Shown here: in pieces, positions 25,398 to 34,966 of the stretch
How the letters are laid out: each line of letters opens with the position of its first letter
How positions within the stretch are numbered: position 1 is the first letter of the stretch
Assembly: GCA_902581605.1 (NCBI GenBank)
Contig: CACHPE010000007.1
Coordinates: 1 to 64,000, forward strand
Source: an uncultured Pelagibacteraceae bacterium
GTDB taxonomy: Bacteria > Pseudomonadota > Alphaproteobacteria > Pelagibacterales > Pelagibacteraceae
DNA: 64,000 nt
Reading direction: 5' to 3'
Made by a program: the position numbers and the translations under genes
Notes under the pieces: model-generated
Databases searched by the model: none
What the model was told of the DNA's origin: nothing
The model's input: only the letters and a program-made list of their open reading frames with translations

Positions 25398-27548
25398 TTA
25401 TCTTCCGATTGAAATTAAAGTTAAATCATCACTTAATTTATTATTACCTGCGGCTTTTATTACATCTTTTGTAATCTCAGAAAGTTGCTTTTTCACATCT
25501 ATATTAAAATTTTTTTCTATTACCTGAATTGAACCCTCAATTCCTATTTCTTGACCATTTTCATTTTCGCTTTCAGATAATCCGTCTGTAAAAGCATAAA
25601 ATCTGTGTCCATTTAATTTTATTCTATTTATCTGATACACAGATTTATCTTTTTGCGAAACAACACCCATTGGTGGAGAATTGCTTTCGAATTGTTTGTA
25701 TTCACCATTTTCATTTCTAATAACTGCTGGTTGATGACCACCATTAACCCATCTTATTTCATCAGTAATAGTATTATATTCACCTAATATGCAAGTAACA
25801 AACATCCCTCCTGTTTTAGTTAAAAACAAATCGTTATTCATATGAAACATCATTTCATCTGGATCAACTTTATCTCTAGACATTATTTCAAATAATGTTG
25901 ACGCCTTAGCCATTACCATTCCAGCATGAATACCTTTTCCAGCAACATCAGCAATTATAAAATAAACACTATCATTGTGAGGATAAAAACTAAAAAAGTC
26001 TCCTGATACTTCTCTTGCCGCTAAATTAATTCCGTGAACAGGATAATTTTCTAGATTTCTTTTTGGCAAAAAGTTTTCTTGAACTTTTACTGCAAGTTTA
26101 ACTTCATTTGAAATTCTGTCACTCCATATTTTTCTTTCTGACTCGCTTTGCTCTAATTTACTCATCAATTTGTTATAATATAATCCAATCACTCCTCCTG
26201 CTGTAAAAGGATCTTGTGGTCCCCTAATTGTTAAATCTCCACTATCTGATTGTTTTTCTAAAATTTTGATTAAATCATGTTCAACGGATGTTGCATTGTG
26301 TTCTGCAATATTTAACCCAAGTTCCTCATGCAAAGGACTTACTCTTAAAGGATAAAAATAATTTAAAATTTTTAATAAAATATATGATCCAAAAAAAGAA
26401 AAAGCACCGATAGAAATCACACCTATGAACTGGACTTCAATTTGCTCTAATCGTGTTAATCCGGTACCTAACAATTCTAAGTCACTGAATAATCCAACTG
26501 CTAATGTGCCCCAAATACCTGCTGCTAAATGAACTGGAACTGCACCAACAACATCATCTATCTCGAATTTATTTAATATTTCATTTACAAAAATAGATAT
26601 AATGGCTCCAATAATACCAACAAAAATAGCTGTTACTGATGTCATTGAATTACATCCAGCTGTTATTGCTACTAATCCTGCTAGCGGACCCAATATAACA
26701 TAATAGGGATCTGGTTTTTTAAAGAAAGCAAATGAAATTCCAAGACCTGTTAACAAACCAAATGCAGCAGCAAGAAATGTATTAATTAAAATCAATGGTA
26801 CTGTTTCATCCATTGCACCATTACTTCCACCATTAAAACCAAACCAACCAAACCATAAAATTAAAGTTCCTAAAACAGCTAATGGGAAACTAGATCCTGT
26901 AAATTTTCCTTTATTTGCCTCTGAATATTTACCAATTCTAGGACCTAAAATTAATACAGCTGCTAAAGCAATCCATCCTCCTACTGAGTGAACGATTGTA
27001 CTTCCAGCAAAATCAACGAAACCCATATCTGTTAACCAACCAGTGGATTTAAGATTACCTGTTACAGCTAATAATTGCCTAACAGCATCAACATTATTAA
27101 GATAACTAGACGACCAAGCCCAATGACCAACAATTGGATAAATTATACCCGTAGCAAGAACAGTAATGATTAAATATCCATTAAATTTCATTCTTTCTGC
27201 AACTGCCCCTGAAACTATCGTTGCAGCAGTTGCTACAAACATTGCTTGAAATACAAAGTAAGTCATGTATTCAGCATTTTCAGTTTTAAAGAAAAATAGA
27301 TCAGTTCCTATAAATCCATTCCAACTAGTTCCAAACATTAAACCAAAGCCAAAAATCCAGAAAATAACAACTGCAACACCAAAATCTGCTGCATTTTTAA
27401 GAGCAACATTAATACTATTTTTATGTCTTGAAAGACCAGTTTCCATGCACATAAAACCAGCCTGCATGATAAAAACTAATATTGCACAATCAATAACCCA
27501 GAGAGTATCAACAAATGATTTAACAGACTCCAAGTCTACATTATCCAT
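25398..27548 (-). CDS. Ammonium transporter fused to a PP2C/SpoIIE-type phosphatase (copy 2)
   Basis: A 716-residue paralogue of the 22739-24976 protein, without its N-terminal extension. The Amt domain (~12-400) keeps VDFAGSTIVHSVGG with His187 and VPVHLAAGIWG with His340, plus the LWFGWFGFNGG gate region. The linker shares ELGLNIAEHNAT with copy 1. The PP2C domain (~480-716) keeps Asps in VSGDFFS, ADVAGKGIHAG, FTDGLSE and SDDLTLIS. The last Asp of the usual GDFYD motif is Ser520. It starts 3 bases after a small membrane protein gene. Two diverged copies suggest different ammonium ranges or different expression. Confidence 0.93.
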   Translation of the reverse strand: MDNVDLESVKSFVDTLWVIDCAILVFIMQAGFMCMETGLSRHKNSINVALKNAADFGVAVVIFWIFGFGLMFGTSWNGFIGTDLFFFKTENAEYMTYFVFQAMFVATAATIVSGAVAERMKFNGYLIITVLATGIIYPIVGHWAWSSSYLNNVDAVRQLLAVTGNLKSTGWLTDMGFVDFAGSTIVHSVGGWIALAAVLILGPRIGKYSEANKGKFTGSSFPLAVLGTLILWFGWFGFNGGSNGAMDETVPLILINTFLAAAFGLLTGLGISFAFFKKPDPYYVILGPLAGLVAITAGCNSMTSVTAIFVGIIGAIISIFVNEILNKFEIDDVVGAVPVHLAAGIWGTLAVGLFSDLELLGTGLTRLEQIEVQFIGVISIGAFSFFGSYILLKILNYFYPLRVSPLHEELGLNIAEHNATSVEHDLIKILEKQSDSGDLTIRGPQDPFTAGGVIGLYYNKLMSKLEQSESERKIWSDRISNEVKLAVKVQENFLPKRNLENYPVHGINLAAREVSGDFFSFYPHNDSVYFIIADVAGKGIHAGMVMAKASTLFEIMSRDKVDPDEMMFHMNNDLFLTKTGGMFVTCILGEYNTITDEIRWVNGGHQPAVIRNENGEYKQFESNSPPMGVVSQKDKSVYQINRIKLNGHRFYAFTDGLSESENENGQEIGIEGSIQVIEKNFNIDVKKQLSEITKDVIKAAGNNKLSDDLTLISIGR

Positions 27549-27551
27549 AAT

Positions 27552-27800
27552 TTACTCATCTTTTTTTCTCCAGATAAAGTAAAAAATATAAGGTACTAAA
27601 GCTGGAACTATTCCAAACCAAAACCACTCATCCCACCTAAAACTTTTGTCTAATGCTAGGCTTTTTAAACCATTCCACCAAGTCAGATATCCTATAAATA
27701 TTATCCAACTCAAACTTACAGTTGCAAAAATCTTTGCTTTGTTTGAAAGATCTATATTTGATATTTTGGAAATATAATTTTTAATAAACTCTAAATTCAT
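27552..27800 (-). CDS. Small two-helix membrane protein, unknown function
   Basis: 82 residues with two predicted membrane helices (~27-45 and ~60-78), a tryptophan-rich loop between them (WDEWFWFG) and a charged tail (WRKKDE). It is 3 bases upstream of Amt-phosphatase copy 2 and so very probably co-translated with it. Function unknown; an accessory subunit of the channel is a guess. Confidence 0.62.
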   Translation of the reverse strand: MNLEFIKNYISKISNIDLSNKAKIFATVSLSWIIFIGYLTWWNGLKSLALDKSFRWDEWFWFGIVPALVPYIFYFIWRKKDE

Positions 27801-27811
27801 GATAATTTAAT

Positions 27812-28234
27812 TTAACAGTTATTGCCGTCAGGCGGTGAAAATCTTCCATTTGCTAAAAGTGTCAACTCACACGAGCCACCATCTTCCTTTGCCAATATTT
27901 TGTAATTTGATCCATCTTTAGCTATACAAATATTATAACCAACTTCTTCTGTAATACTATCAGAGCCACCTAATAAATTTGTTTCAATATCAGTCGATGA
28001 TGAATCAGATGCGTCACTAAAAGTGCAATTTCCTTGAGTATAATAAGATCCATTATCAGAGTAATGTTCAGTTTGACCTAAAGATATTTGTTGCATTATA
28101 TTTTTTGCAGAAGTTTTTTTAGCAGATGCTACGTAACCGTTGTAACTTACAATACCAATAGCTGCTATAATTCCTAGTATTGCAACAACCACTAAAAGCT
28201 CAATGAGTGTGAACCCTGAGCTTTTTGTGGTCAT
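27812..28234 (-). CDS. Type IV pilin-like protein
   Basis: A 140-residue prepilin with a 7-residue leader (MTTKSSG) before the cleavage site and the mature FTLIELLVVVAILGIIAAIG helix with Glu5. Its pilin helix is the most diverged of the four in this window (YNGYVASAKK instead of YSGYTSGAKK). Two or more Cys in the C-terminal part could form the D-loop disulfide. It ends the run that begins with the pilin gene at 28726, 27 bases apart, so it may be a second pilin or an initiating minor pilin of PilE type. Confidence 0.85.
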   Translation of the reverse strand: MTTKSSGFTLIELLVVVAILGIIAAIGIVSYNGYVASAKKTSAKNIMQQISLGQTEHYSDNGSYYTQGNCTFSDASDSSSTDIETNLLGGSDSITEEVGYNICIAKDGSNYKILAKEDGGSCELTLLANGRFSPPDGNNC

Positions 28235-28261
28235 ATAATAAAATAAAAGAGTACTAAATTA

Positions 28262-28726
28262 TTACTCTACTTTCACTACATTCGAAGTTCTGTTATCGGC
28301 AGTATTACAAGCTGTTTGGAAACAAGTTTCAATAGTTACATCATTTCCATTAGCAGTCAAAGTTGTCAACCCGACATTATCGTCACTTGTTGCATCTTTA
28401 CCTGTCTGAACAGCAGCTGTACTCGTTACATAAGGATTTTTAAAATCTTTTAAAGCCTTAACTGCAGCCGCAACAGTTTTACCGCCGTCGTTTCCAGAAC
28501 AAGTAAGTTCATCATTCATTGCTTTGAGCTCTCCTAGATTACATTTTTGTAATTCGGCGGCTATGTATTTTGATACAGCAGCTTGGTTAGATTTAGCTGC
28601 TTGTTTTTTAGCACCTGATGTATAACCTGAGTAAGCAACAACACCAACAGCTGCAAGAATTCCTATGATAGCTACAACAACTAGTAGCTCAATTAATGTA
28701 AAACCTTTATTTTTTTTATTTCTCAT
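28262..28726 (-). CDS. pilA: Type IV pilin, likely major subunit
   Basis: A 154-residue prepilin: leader MRNKKNKG, then FTLIELLVVVAIIGILAA and YSGYTSGAKK. The C-terminal globular region has four Cys (including CFQTACN) for disulfides. It has the best promoter of the four pilin genes (TTGACC / TATATT, 28788-28817) and a GAGGT ribosome site, which is why I favour it as the major pilin. Its closest relative in the window is the pilin at 49152, sharing KAMNDEL and ALKDFKNPY. Confidence 0.85.
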   Translation of the reverse strand: MRNKKNKGFTLIELLVVVAIIGILAAVGVVAYSGYTSGAKKQAAKSNQAAVSKYIAAELQKCNLGELKAMNDELTCSGNDGGKTVAAAVKALKDFKNPYVTSTAAVQTGKDATSDDNVGLTTLTANGNDVTIETCFQTACNTADNRTSNVVKVE

Positions 28727-28787
28727 ATTTAAAACCTCTTTTATTTTATAATAATTTTAAACTGTATATAATTTAATATTATTTAAT

Positions 28788-28817
28788 AATATAATGCAAT
28801 TAATCATTTTGGGTCAA
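28788..28817 (-). promoter_or_regulatory. Sigma70-type promoter of the pilin gene, overlapping a TCATTTTGGG site
   Basis: On the minus strand TTGACC (28812-28817) and TATATT (28788-28793) are 18 bases apart, about 60 bases before the pilin ATG. On the plus strand TCATTTTGGG (28804-28813) overlaps this -35 and lies 58 bases before the divergent STAS gene, so one site could affect both genes. Confidence 0.5.
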
Positions 28818-28871
28818 TCATAGATTGTATTTTTATTGATTTTATTAAAAAATTGTTAAATAAAGGCATTT

Positions 28872-29171
28872 ATGACTTACAAAGTTACAGAAGAGGGAAA
28901 TATATCTACAGTTCATCTAGATGGTGAAATAGACATGGATGTAACTGAGAAAGCAAAAGAGATTATAATGCCTCTTATCGAAGCAAAAAAAGAAGTTCAC
29001 TTAAATTTGAAGGAAGTTCAATACATGGACTCCTCTGGGATATCAGTTTTAATTGAAAGTCATCAAAAAGCAATGGAACTTGGAACAAAAGTTACTTTAA
29101 AAGATATTAGTAAGTCCGTTTTAAAAGTAATTATGATGGCAAAATTAGAGCAAATCTTAAACCTAGATTAA
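28872..29171 (+). CDS. STAS-domain anti-sigma-factor-antagonist-like protein (RsbV/SpoIIAA type)
   Basis: A 99-residue single STAS domain. YMDSSGISVLIE holds the conserved phospho-acceptor Ser (DSSG) of SpoIIAA/RsbV. In this family the unphosphorylated form binds the partner kinase and frees its target, and PP2C phosphatases reset it. The kinase gene follows with TAATG overlap. Four PP2C phosphatases are encoded within 32 kb, so this protein is the expected hub. It is the only STAS gene seen in the window. Confidence 0.92.
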   Translation: MTYKVTEEGNISTVHLDGEIDMDVTEKAKEIIMPLIEAKKEVHLNLKEVQYMDSSGISVLIESHQKAMELGTKVTLKDISKSVLKVIMMAKLEQILNLD

Positions 29172-29605
29172 TGGAACAACCAGCAATAATAAATTTAGAC
29201 GAGAAAAGAGACTTTCAAGTAGATTCTTCAAATCTTAAACACGTTAGATCTTTTTGTAGAGAGGTTTTTGAAAAATTGAACATTAATCAAGAGCTAAAAG
29301 ATGAATTGGTTTTAGCTATTGCTGAAGCAGCACAAAATATAGTTAAGCATGCATATAAAAATGAAAAGACAGACGACAAAATGGAAATTAAAATTTCCGT
29401 TAGTGATGGTCATCTTGAAATAGGTTTTTTTGATAAAGGAAGGCCAGTTGAAAAAGATAAAATCAGACATCGAAAAATTGATGATATTAAACCAGGCGGA
29501 TTAGGAACTTTTTTTATTCAACAAATAATGGATGCAGTTGTTTTTAAAGAAGGAGAAAAACCTTGGATAAACCACCTCATACTCTCTAAAAATTTAAATA
29601 ATTAA
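29171..29605 (+). CDS. Anti-sigma-factor-type serine kinase (RsbW/SpoIIAB, HATPase_c)
   Basis: A 144-residue GHKL ATPase. N-box ELVLAIAEAAQNIVKHAY, G1 box FFDKGRPV and G2 loop KPGGLGTFFIQQIMDAVVF are intact. The family phosphorylates the STAS partner and, when not held by it, binds an output protein, classically a sigma factor. No sigma factor is encoded here, so the output is unknown. It is coupled to the STAS gene by a one-base overlap and converges with the lipoprotein gene (4-base overlap). Confidence 0.92.
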   Translation: MEQPAIINLDEKRDFQVDSSNLKHVRSFCREVFEKLNINQELKDELVLAIAEAAQNIVKHAYKNEKTDDKMEIKISVSDGHLEIGFFDKGRPVEKDKIRHRKIDDIKPGGLGTFFIQQIMDAVVFKEGEKPWINHLILSKNLNN

Positions 29606-29895
29606 TTTTTTTCTACGTAACAGTCTAAATTGATATAATCATCAAAAAACATTTCAGCTAATTCATTGCTGCTTGTCATAGAACAATCTATCGGCTCATT
29701 TAAAGATTGAACCATATGTTCACTTACACCTTTTCCTGTTTTATGTTTAACACCTGTATTAATAGTTCCTGACAAAAGTGATTGGTTAATACTGCCTGTA
29801 GTAGCAAAAGTTATTGCAGGACCCATAACTGCTACATTCTGTGCACATCCAGAAAGTATTATTAAAACAACTAAAAAGTGTAAATTCTTAATCAC
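29602..29895 (-). CDS. Small lipoprotein, unknown function
   Basis: 97 residues with a lipoprotein signal peptide ending in lipobox LSGC at about residue 17. A glycine/serine-rich central part (TTGSINQSLLSGTINTGVKH) and two further Cys follow. It overlaps the end of the kinase gene by 4 bases on the opposite strand and lies downstream of nothing on its own strand. A motif-like TCAAATTGGA sits about 65 bases upstream (29960-29969, minus strand). Possibly envelope-associated with the pilus; no family recognised. Confidence 0.6.
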   Translation of the reverse strand: MIKNLHFLVVLIILSGCAQNVAVMGPAITFATTGSINQSLLSGTINTGVKHKTGKGVSEHMVQSLNEPIDCSMTSSNELAEMFFDDYINLDCYVEKN

Positions 29896-29978
29896 AAAAA
29901 GGTATTTAACTAAAGTTGATAAAAATGAAAGTTTTTTTTTGATAAAAGGATTACAGATGTGTCCAATTTGATTTTTTT

Positions 29979-31217
29979 TTAACCACCAATAATTGCACCA
30001 ACGTTAAAGATTGGTGAGTACATTGCAATCATCAAACCGCCAATCATAACACCCATAAATACAATCATGATAGGTTCAATTAGGCTGGACATATTGTCCA
30101 CAGCAGTGTCAAACTCTTCTTCATAGTAATTTGATACTGAAGTAAACATTTCGTCTAAATTTCCTGTTTGCTCTCCTACCGATATTAACTGACTGAAAGT
30201 AGGTGGAAATACTGGTTCTTTTAAAAAAAGTTTTGTAAGTGTGTCTCCTGAAAAAACTCCTTTTTTAACATTTTCTAAAGCAAGAGTAACCACATCGTTA
30301 TTACTTACTGCTTTTGCAATTTCAATACTCTCAAGTAAATTTACACCAGCAGAACTTAAGTTACCCATAATTAATGAAATTCTAGCAATCAATGACTTTA
30401 AAATCATGTCACCAAACACTGGCATTTTTAAAACTCTTTGATGCCATTTGTATCTAATTGCTGGAATTTTTGTCGTGGTGTATTTAAAGATTACAAATAA
30501 TATAACAGTGACAATTCCTAACGTTAAACCTCCAGAACCTCTCATAAAATTACTTGCTGTCATTATAACAGCCGTAGGTGTAGGAAGAGCGACGCCCATA
30601 CCTTCATACATCTCTGCAAAAACAGGAACTACTTTGATTAGCATGAAAACCATTACAGTAATAGCAACTGTAAACATAACTACTGGATAAGTTAGTGCAC
30701 TTTTGATTTTCTTTTTAACCTTTTCTCTTTTTTCTAATGATTCTACCAATTTCATTAAAAAAACATCAAGTTTACCACTAGCTTCACCTGCTTTGATTAA
30801 GTTAATGTAAATACTGTCAAAAATTTGTGGATATTTTTCAAAACATTTCGAAAGTGTTATTCCACCTTCTAAACTTTTTCTAATATCTTCAATAATTTCT
30901 TTCATTGTTGGATGTTCAATTTGATCTCTTAACATACTAAGTACATTAAGAATTGGTAGACCTGCCTTTACCATAGTTGCAAATTGTTTTGAAAAAATTA
31001 CAACATCCTGAGGTTTTACTTTTTTCTTTCCAAAAGAAAATCCGCCACTTTTTTTTTTATCTTTGGTAACTTTTTTTTTTGTTTTAACTAAATTTGTGAT
31101 GATAATTTTTTGCTCTTTTAATTTAAATGATGCTTCTTCTTGATTTAAAGCATCAATCGATCCTTCAACATATTTTCCTGCTGAAATACCTTTGTAAGAA
31201 AAAGTTTCTGAAGACAT
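29979..31217 (-). CDS. pilC: Type IV pilus inner-membrane platform protein
   Basis: A 412-residue GspF/PilC family protein with two GspF domains (~70-195 and ~275-400), each starting from a soluble bundle and ending in membrane helices. Family blocks: VVIFSKQFATMVKAGLPIL, the EGGITLSKCFEKYPQIF loop, GEASGKLD, and in the second copy ISVGEQTGNLDEMF. It is the platform on which PilB and PilT act. It is the last gene of the minus-strand pilMN-O-P-Q-B-C operon. Confidence 0.95.
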   Translation of the reverse strand: MSSETFSYKGISAGKYVEGSIDALNQEEASFKLKEQKIIITNLVKTKKKVTKDKKKSGGFSFGKKKVKPQDVVIFSKQFATMVKAGLPILNVLSMLRDQIEHPTMKEIIEDIRKSLEGGITLSKCFEKYPQIFDSIYINLIKAGEASGKLDVFLMKLVESLEKREKVKKKIKSALTYPVVMFTVAITVMVFMLIKVVPVFAEMYEGMGVALPTPTAVIMTASNFMRGSGGLTLGIVTVILFVIFKYTTTKIPAIRYKWHQRVLKMPVFGDMILKSLIARISLIMGNLSSAGVNLLESIEIAKAVSNNDVVTLALENVKKGVFSGDTLTKLFLKEPVFPPTFSQLISVGEQTGNLDEMFTSVSNYYEEEFDTAVDNMSSLIEPIMIVFMGVMIGGLMIAMYSPIFNVGAIIGG

Positions 31218-31222
31218 TTAAT

Positions 31223-32971
31223 TTAATCCCCTGATAAAACACGGTCGTATTCTCTGAAATTTAAATCTCCAGTTAAAATCATTTCACGACCCATATCTTG
31301 CATTGTTCTAAAACCTTCGTTGGTAGCTATTTCTTTAAGTTCAGGGGTAGTAGCTTGTCTTAAGATAGCTTCTTTAATTGGTTTTGTAACATTTAAAATT
31401 TCGTAAATACCCATTCTTCCTTTATATCCAGTATCTTTACATTTTGGACAACCCTTACCTTTTTGAACTTTTGCTCTTGATGCTTGTTCAACTGTAAATC
31501 CAAGATCAGCCAGAGCTTTAGGGGTAATATCTTCATCAGGAACTCTACATTCAGGACATGTTTTTCTTGCAAGTCTTTGTGCTAAAACTAACGTTACAGC
31601 AGCACTAATTAAATAATCAGGCGTTCCCATATTTTGTAATCTTGTAATTGTACTTGGCGCATCATTTGTGTGAAGTGTGCTAAATACTAAGTGACCTGTT
31701 AATGCAGCCTTTAAACCTATATCCACAGTTTCTTTATCCCTCATCTCTCCAACTAAAATAATTTCAGGGTCTTGCCTTAAAAAAGATCTTAATGCTGTAG
31801 AAAAATTAAATCCAATATCATCTTTTATCTGAACCTGCCCTACTCCATCTAATTCATATTCAACAGGATCTTCTGCAGTTAAAATATTTAAATTAGGTTT
31901 AGAAACTTCTTTTAAAATACTATACAATGTAGTTGTTTTTCCAGATCCTGTAGGACCAGTTACTAAAACTAAGCCTTGGGTTCCATGTATTGCTTTTCTT
32001 AAATTTTTTAAATCAGTTTCTTCAAAATTTAATTGTTCTAAACTTATATCTCCGGCATCTTTATTTAATACCCGCATAACAATTCTTTCATTGTTTGCTG
32101 TTGGTAAAATTGAAAGACGTAAATCAACTACCTTACCATCTATTTTAAAAGGAATAGCTCCGTCTTGAGGAAGTCTTCTTTCAGCAATATCTAGTTTACC
32201 CATTATTTTAAATCTAGTAACTACTGCACCATAGTTTGAGTGTAAGAATTTAGAAAATTGCTCTTGCTCTTGTAAAATACCATCTAATCGATATCTAACT
32301 CTAGAATTAAACCGATATGGTTCGATATGAATATCAGAAACACCAGATTTAATAGCTTCTGCAACAACCGCTGTTGAAAATTTAATTACTTCAGATTCAT
32401 TTTCTAAGGCCTCTATATCTTCCTCAGGTTTCTCATCTAACACTTCGGTGTTATCATCTACATCATAATCAAATGTTTGAATTTTTTCTTTATTTTTTTG
32501 TTGGATTGATTGAATTGTTGTTTCTCCATCCGCATGAAGTTTCTTAATAAAATCTGAAATTTCACTAATTTTAGCGGCATGTAATTCAATATCCATTTTA
32601 GTAATTGTTTTAAGATTTCTCATTAAACTAAGTTTAGAACTATCAGGAATAGCTATATGTAAAACTTTACCCTCTACTTTAAATGGTGCTATAAAATTCA
32701 TATTAATATAATTTGAAGGTAGAACAGATTTTATTTCTTCAGTTACAGGCAAAGATGTTAAATCAACTACTTCTAATGATTGTTCTTTAACTAGTAAATC
32801 TAAGATTTTATTTTCATCTGTAAGATTAAGTTCAAAGACTGCATCTAATTGTGACTTTTGTCCCTCTGTTGATATTTTTTTGATATTAATTAAATCTTTT
32901 CCAGAAATAATATCTTGATCAATCAAAATATTAATTAAATTTATTTCAGACTCTCTACTAATATTAATCAT
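31223..32971 (-). CDS. pilB: Type IV pilus assembly (extension) ATPase
   Basis: A 582-residue GspE/PilB ATPase. Residues ~1-150 are the MshEN/T2SSE-N region. The ATPase core has Walker A GPTGSGKTTT, Asp box EDPVEY, Walker B PEIILVGEMRD and His box TLHTNDA. A tetra-cysteine zinc element (CPECRVP ... CPKCKDTG) lies near residue 500. The zinc element and N-terminal domain separate it from the retraction ATPase at 37426. It overlaps pilQ by one base. Confidence 0.95.
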   Translation of the reverse strand: MINISRESEINLINILIDQDIISGKDLINIKKISTEGQKSQLDAVFELNLTDENKILDLLVKEQSLEVVDLTSLPVTEEIKSVLPSNYINMNFIAPFKVEGKVLHIAIPDSSKLSLMRNLKTITKMDIELHAAKISEISDFIKKLHADGETTIQSIQQKNKEKIQTFDYDVDDNTEVLDEKPEEDIEALENESEVIKFSTAVVAEAIKSGVSDIHIEPYRFNSRVRYRLDGILQEQEQFSKFLHSNYGAVVTRFKIMGKLDIAERRLPQDGAIPFKIDGKVVDLRLSILPTANNERIVMRVLNKDAGDISLEQLNFEETDLKNLRKAIHGTQGLVLVTGPTGSGKTTTLYSILKEVSKPNLNILTAEDPVEYELDGVGQVQIKDDIGFNFSTALRSFLRQDPEIILVGEMRDKETVDIGLKAALTGHLVFSTLHTNDAPSTITRLQNMGTPDYLISAAVTLVLAQRLARKTCPECRVPDEDITPKALADLGFTVEQASRAKVQKGKGCPKCKDTGYKGRMGIYEILNVTKPIKEAILRQATTPELKEIATNEGFRTMQDMGREMILTGDLNFREYDRVLSGD

Positions 32972-34530
32972 TATAAAATTCTTGGTGCAATAAACACCAA
33001 TAATTCATCTAGATTATCAGAATTAGCCTTACCTTTAAAGAGATTACCTATTACAGGCATATTTCCTATACCTGGCGTTTGGTTTTTGCTATTAGATTGT
33101 ACGTTCTTCTTAATTCCACCAATAACAACTATATCTCCATCAGCTACCAATAATTTTGTAACAATTTCCATTTTATTAATTGGTGGTTCATCAGATGCAG
33201 CTGCTCTATTAGGTGTGTCATTGTTTACTTTAATAGTTAATAAAACATTTCCATCACCAATTATGCTTGGTGTTACCTCTAATTTTAAAGCTGCTTCTTT
33301 AAATGAGGTCGATGTAGTTCCATCTGATGTCGTTTGATAAGGAATTTCTTCACCTTGAGTAACTGTAGCAAGCTGGTTATCTAGAGTGAAAACTTTTGGA
33401 TTAGATATAGTTTTCCCCATACCCATACTTTCAAGTGCTGTTATTTCAGCTTTTAAAACTCCTGTGGTTGTTTTTCTTAATAATCCAATTCCACTGGTTG
33501 CACCTGTTACAGGAAAGTTTGCGATACTATCAGTTGCAGATCCTAATCCAGCAGCTTCGTCTAAACTAGCTCCAGCCGCACTTCCAGTACTAGTACCTGC
33601 TACACCACCAGCAACTTTCCCAAATTTTTGGTAATATCCTCCAAGCCTTGTACCCAACGCTCTTTCAAAATCTGAATTTGCTTCAACTATAAATGCTTCA
33701 ATTAAAACTTGCTTAGTTCTGATATCTATTTCTTTAATTACTTTATCAACAACATCTAAGTCTTTTTCTTTTCCTCTAACTATTATAGATCTAGTAGTCA
33801 CTTCCTCTGTAATTTGAATTGGAGTAAATGAACTATCACCAGATTGTTGTGTGAATAACTCTTCAATTGTAGCTTTAGCTTGTGCTGGTGAAATATAATA
33901 CAATCTAAATATTTCAGAAAAAATTGGCTCAACACTATCTTCTAGCTCAACTTTTTTCTTGACCGCTTGTGCTCTCTCAGATTTATAACTCTCTTGTGAC
34001 GTTAAAGTTTCTGGAGAGTGAACCCTTATTAAATTACTAGAAACATCAACATCTGATGCATAATTTTTCATATCTAATAGAGCCTGAAATGCTTTATCCC
34101 AAGGTACATCAATTAATTCTGCAGAAATTACTCCTGCAACTTCATCTCCAACTAATACATTAATTTCTCCAATTTTACCCATTAATTGCATTGTCTCTTT
34201 AAAGTCTAAATTTTTAAATTTTAAAGTTACTCTTTGCTTAAGTAATGGGAAATCATCAGAGATAATTAAATAATTTCTTTGTGCCTCTGAAGATATTTTT
34301 TTTCTTTTACCTAATTTTCTAGTATCCCCTTCAACAGGCTTTGGCCCCATATCTAAAGTTTTAGAAATTTCAGATTTACCTGCTTTAGTAATATCATTAC
34401 TTTTAATTAATGGAGTATTATGTTTAAAAGGTTTGTTATATTTTTTTGCAAACTGCGAATTAGCACATCCACTTAAAATAATTCCTATTATTAAAACAAG
34501 AGATAAATTGAATAATTTTTTAATAGTCAT
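32971..34530 (-). CDS. pilQ: Type IV pilus secretin, lipoprotein-type (PilQ/MshL)
   Basis: A 519-residue secretin with a lipoprotein signal (IIGIILSGC). An N-terminal secretin/TonB-like short domain (~100-165) is followed by an N1-type domain (~205-275) and the C-terminal secretin channel, ending LLVFIAPRIL. There is no AMIN domain, and together with the lipidation this resembles MshL more than classic PilQ. It would form the outer-membrane pilus gate. It overlaps pilP by 11 bases. Confidence 0.9.
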   Translation of the reverse strand: MTIKKLFNLSLVLIIGIILSGCANSQFAKKYNKPFKHNTPLIKSNDITKAGKSEISKTLDMGPKPVEGDTRKLGKRKKISSEAQRNYLIISDDFPLLKQRVTLKFKNLDFKETMQLMGKIGEINVLVGDEVAGVISAELIDVPWDKAFQALLDMKNYASDVDVSSNLIRVHSPETLTSQESYKSERAQAVKKKVELEDSVEPIFSEIFRLYYISPAQAKATIEELFTQQSGDSSFTPIQITEEVTTRSIIVRGKEKDLDVVDKVIKEIDIRTKQVLIEAFIVEANSDFERALGTRLGGYYQKFGKVAGGVAGTSTGSAAGASLDEAAGLGSATDSIANFPVTGATSGIGLLRKTTTGVLKAEITALESMGMGKTISNPKVFTLDNQLATVTQGEEIPYQTTSDGTTSTSFKEAALKLEVTPSIIGDGNVLLTIKVNNDTPNRAAASDEPPINKMEIVTKLLVADGDIVVIGGIKKNVQSNSKNQTPGIGNMPVIGNLFKGKANSDNLDELLVFIAPRIL

Positions 34531-34966
34531 CAGCCTCTCTAATTTGATTGTTAAAATCTAAAATTAAATATTTGCCGTCTTCTTTTTTAAAAATAGCCTC
34601 TGTAAGTCTTAAATCTATAAACTGATTTTTTCCTAAATATTGTCCTAGAGTTAAAGTGATTGCCTCACCAGCTGAACTCACCACTGTAATATAACTGTGG
34701 TCTTTTCCTGAGATTAAACCTGCTAGTTTAAAGTTATATAAACTCATTTCATCTTCTTGTTCGCCCTCGGGCATACTTGTCAATGAATTCGTACCTTCAT
34801 TTCCAGCAAATGGATCGTTTAGTGGAACTTCGTCTTCATCAGTTAATTCTTTAGTGATTTCTTTTACCTGCTCAATGAGCTCTTCTTTTTGATCGTGATT
34901 ATCTGCCAAAGATGTTTTGGCAAAAATCATCAAAGTTATAACCAATAAAATTTTAAAAAAATTCAT
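34520..34966 (-). CDS. pilP: PilP-like pilus alignment protein
   Basis: 148 residues with an N-terminal signal peptide (about 1-21), an acidic low-complexity linker (~24-70) and a small beta domain (~75-148) with LYNFKLAGLISGKDHSYITV, as in PilP/GspC homology regions. It lacks the lipobox that many PilP proteins have. Position between pilO (14-base overlap) and pilQ (11-base overlap) supports the call more than the sequence does. It should link the inner-membrane PilNO to the secretin. Confidence 0.8.
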   Translation of the reverse strand: MNFFKILLVITLMIFAKTSLADNHDQKEELIEQVKEITKELTDEDEVPLNDPFAGNEGTNSLTSMPEGEQEDEMSLYNFKLAGLISGKDHSYITVVSSAGEAITLTLGQYLGKNQFIDLRLTEAIFKKEDGKYLILDFNNQIREADDY

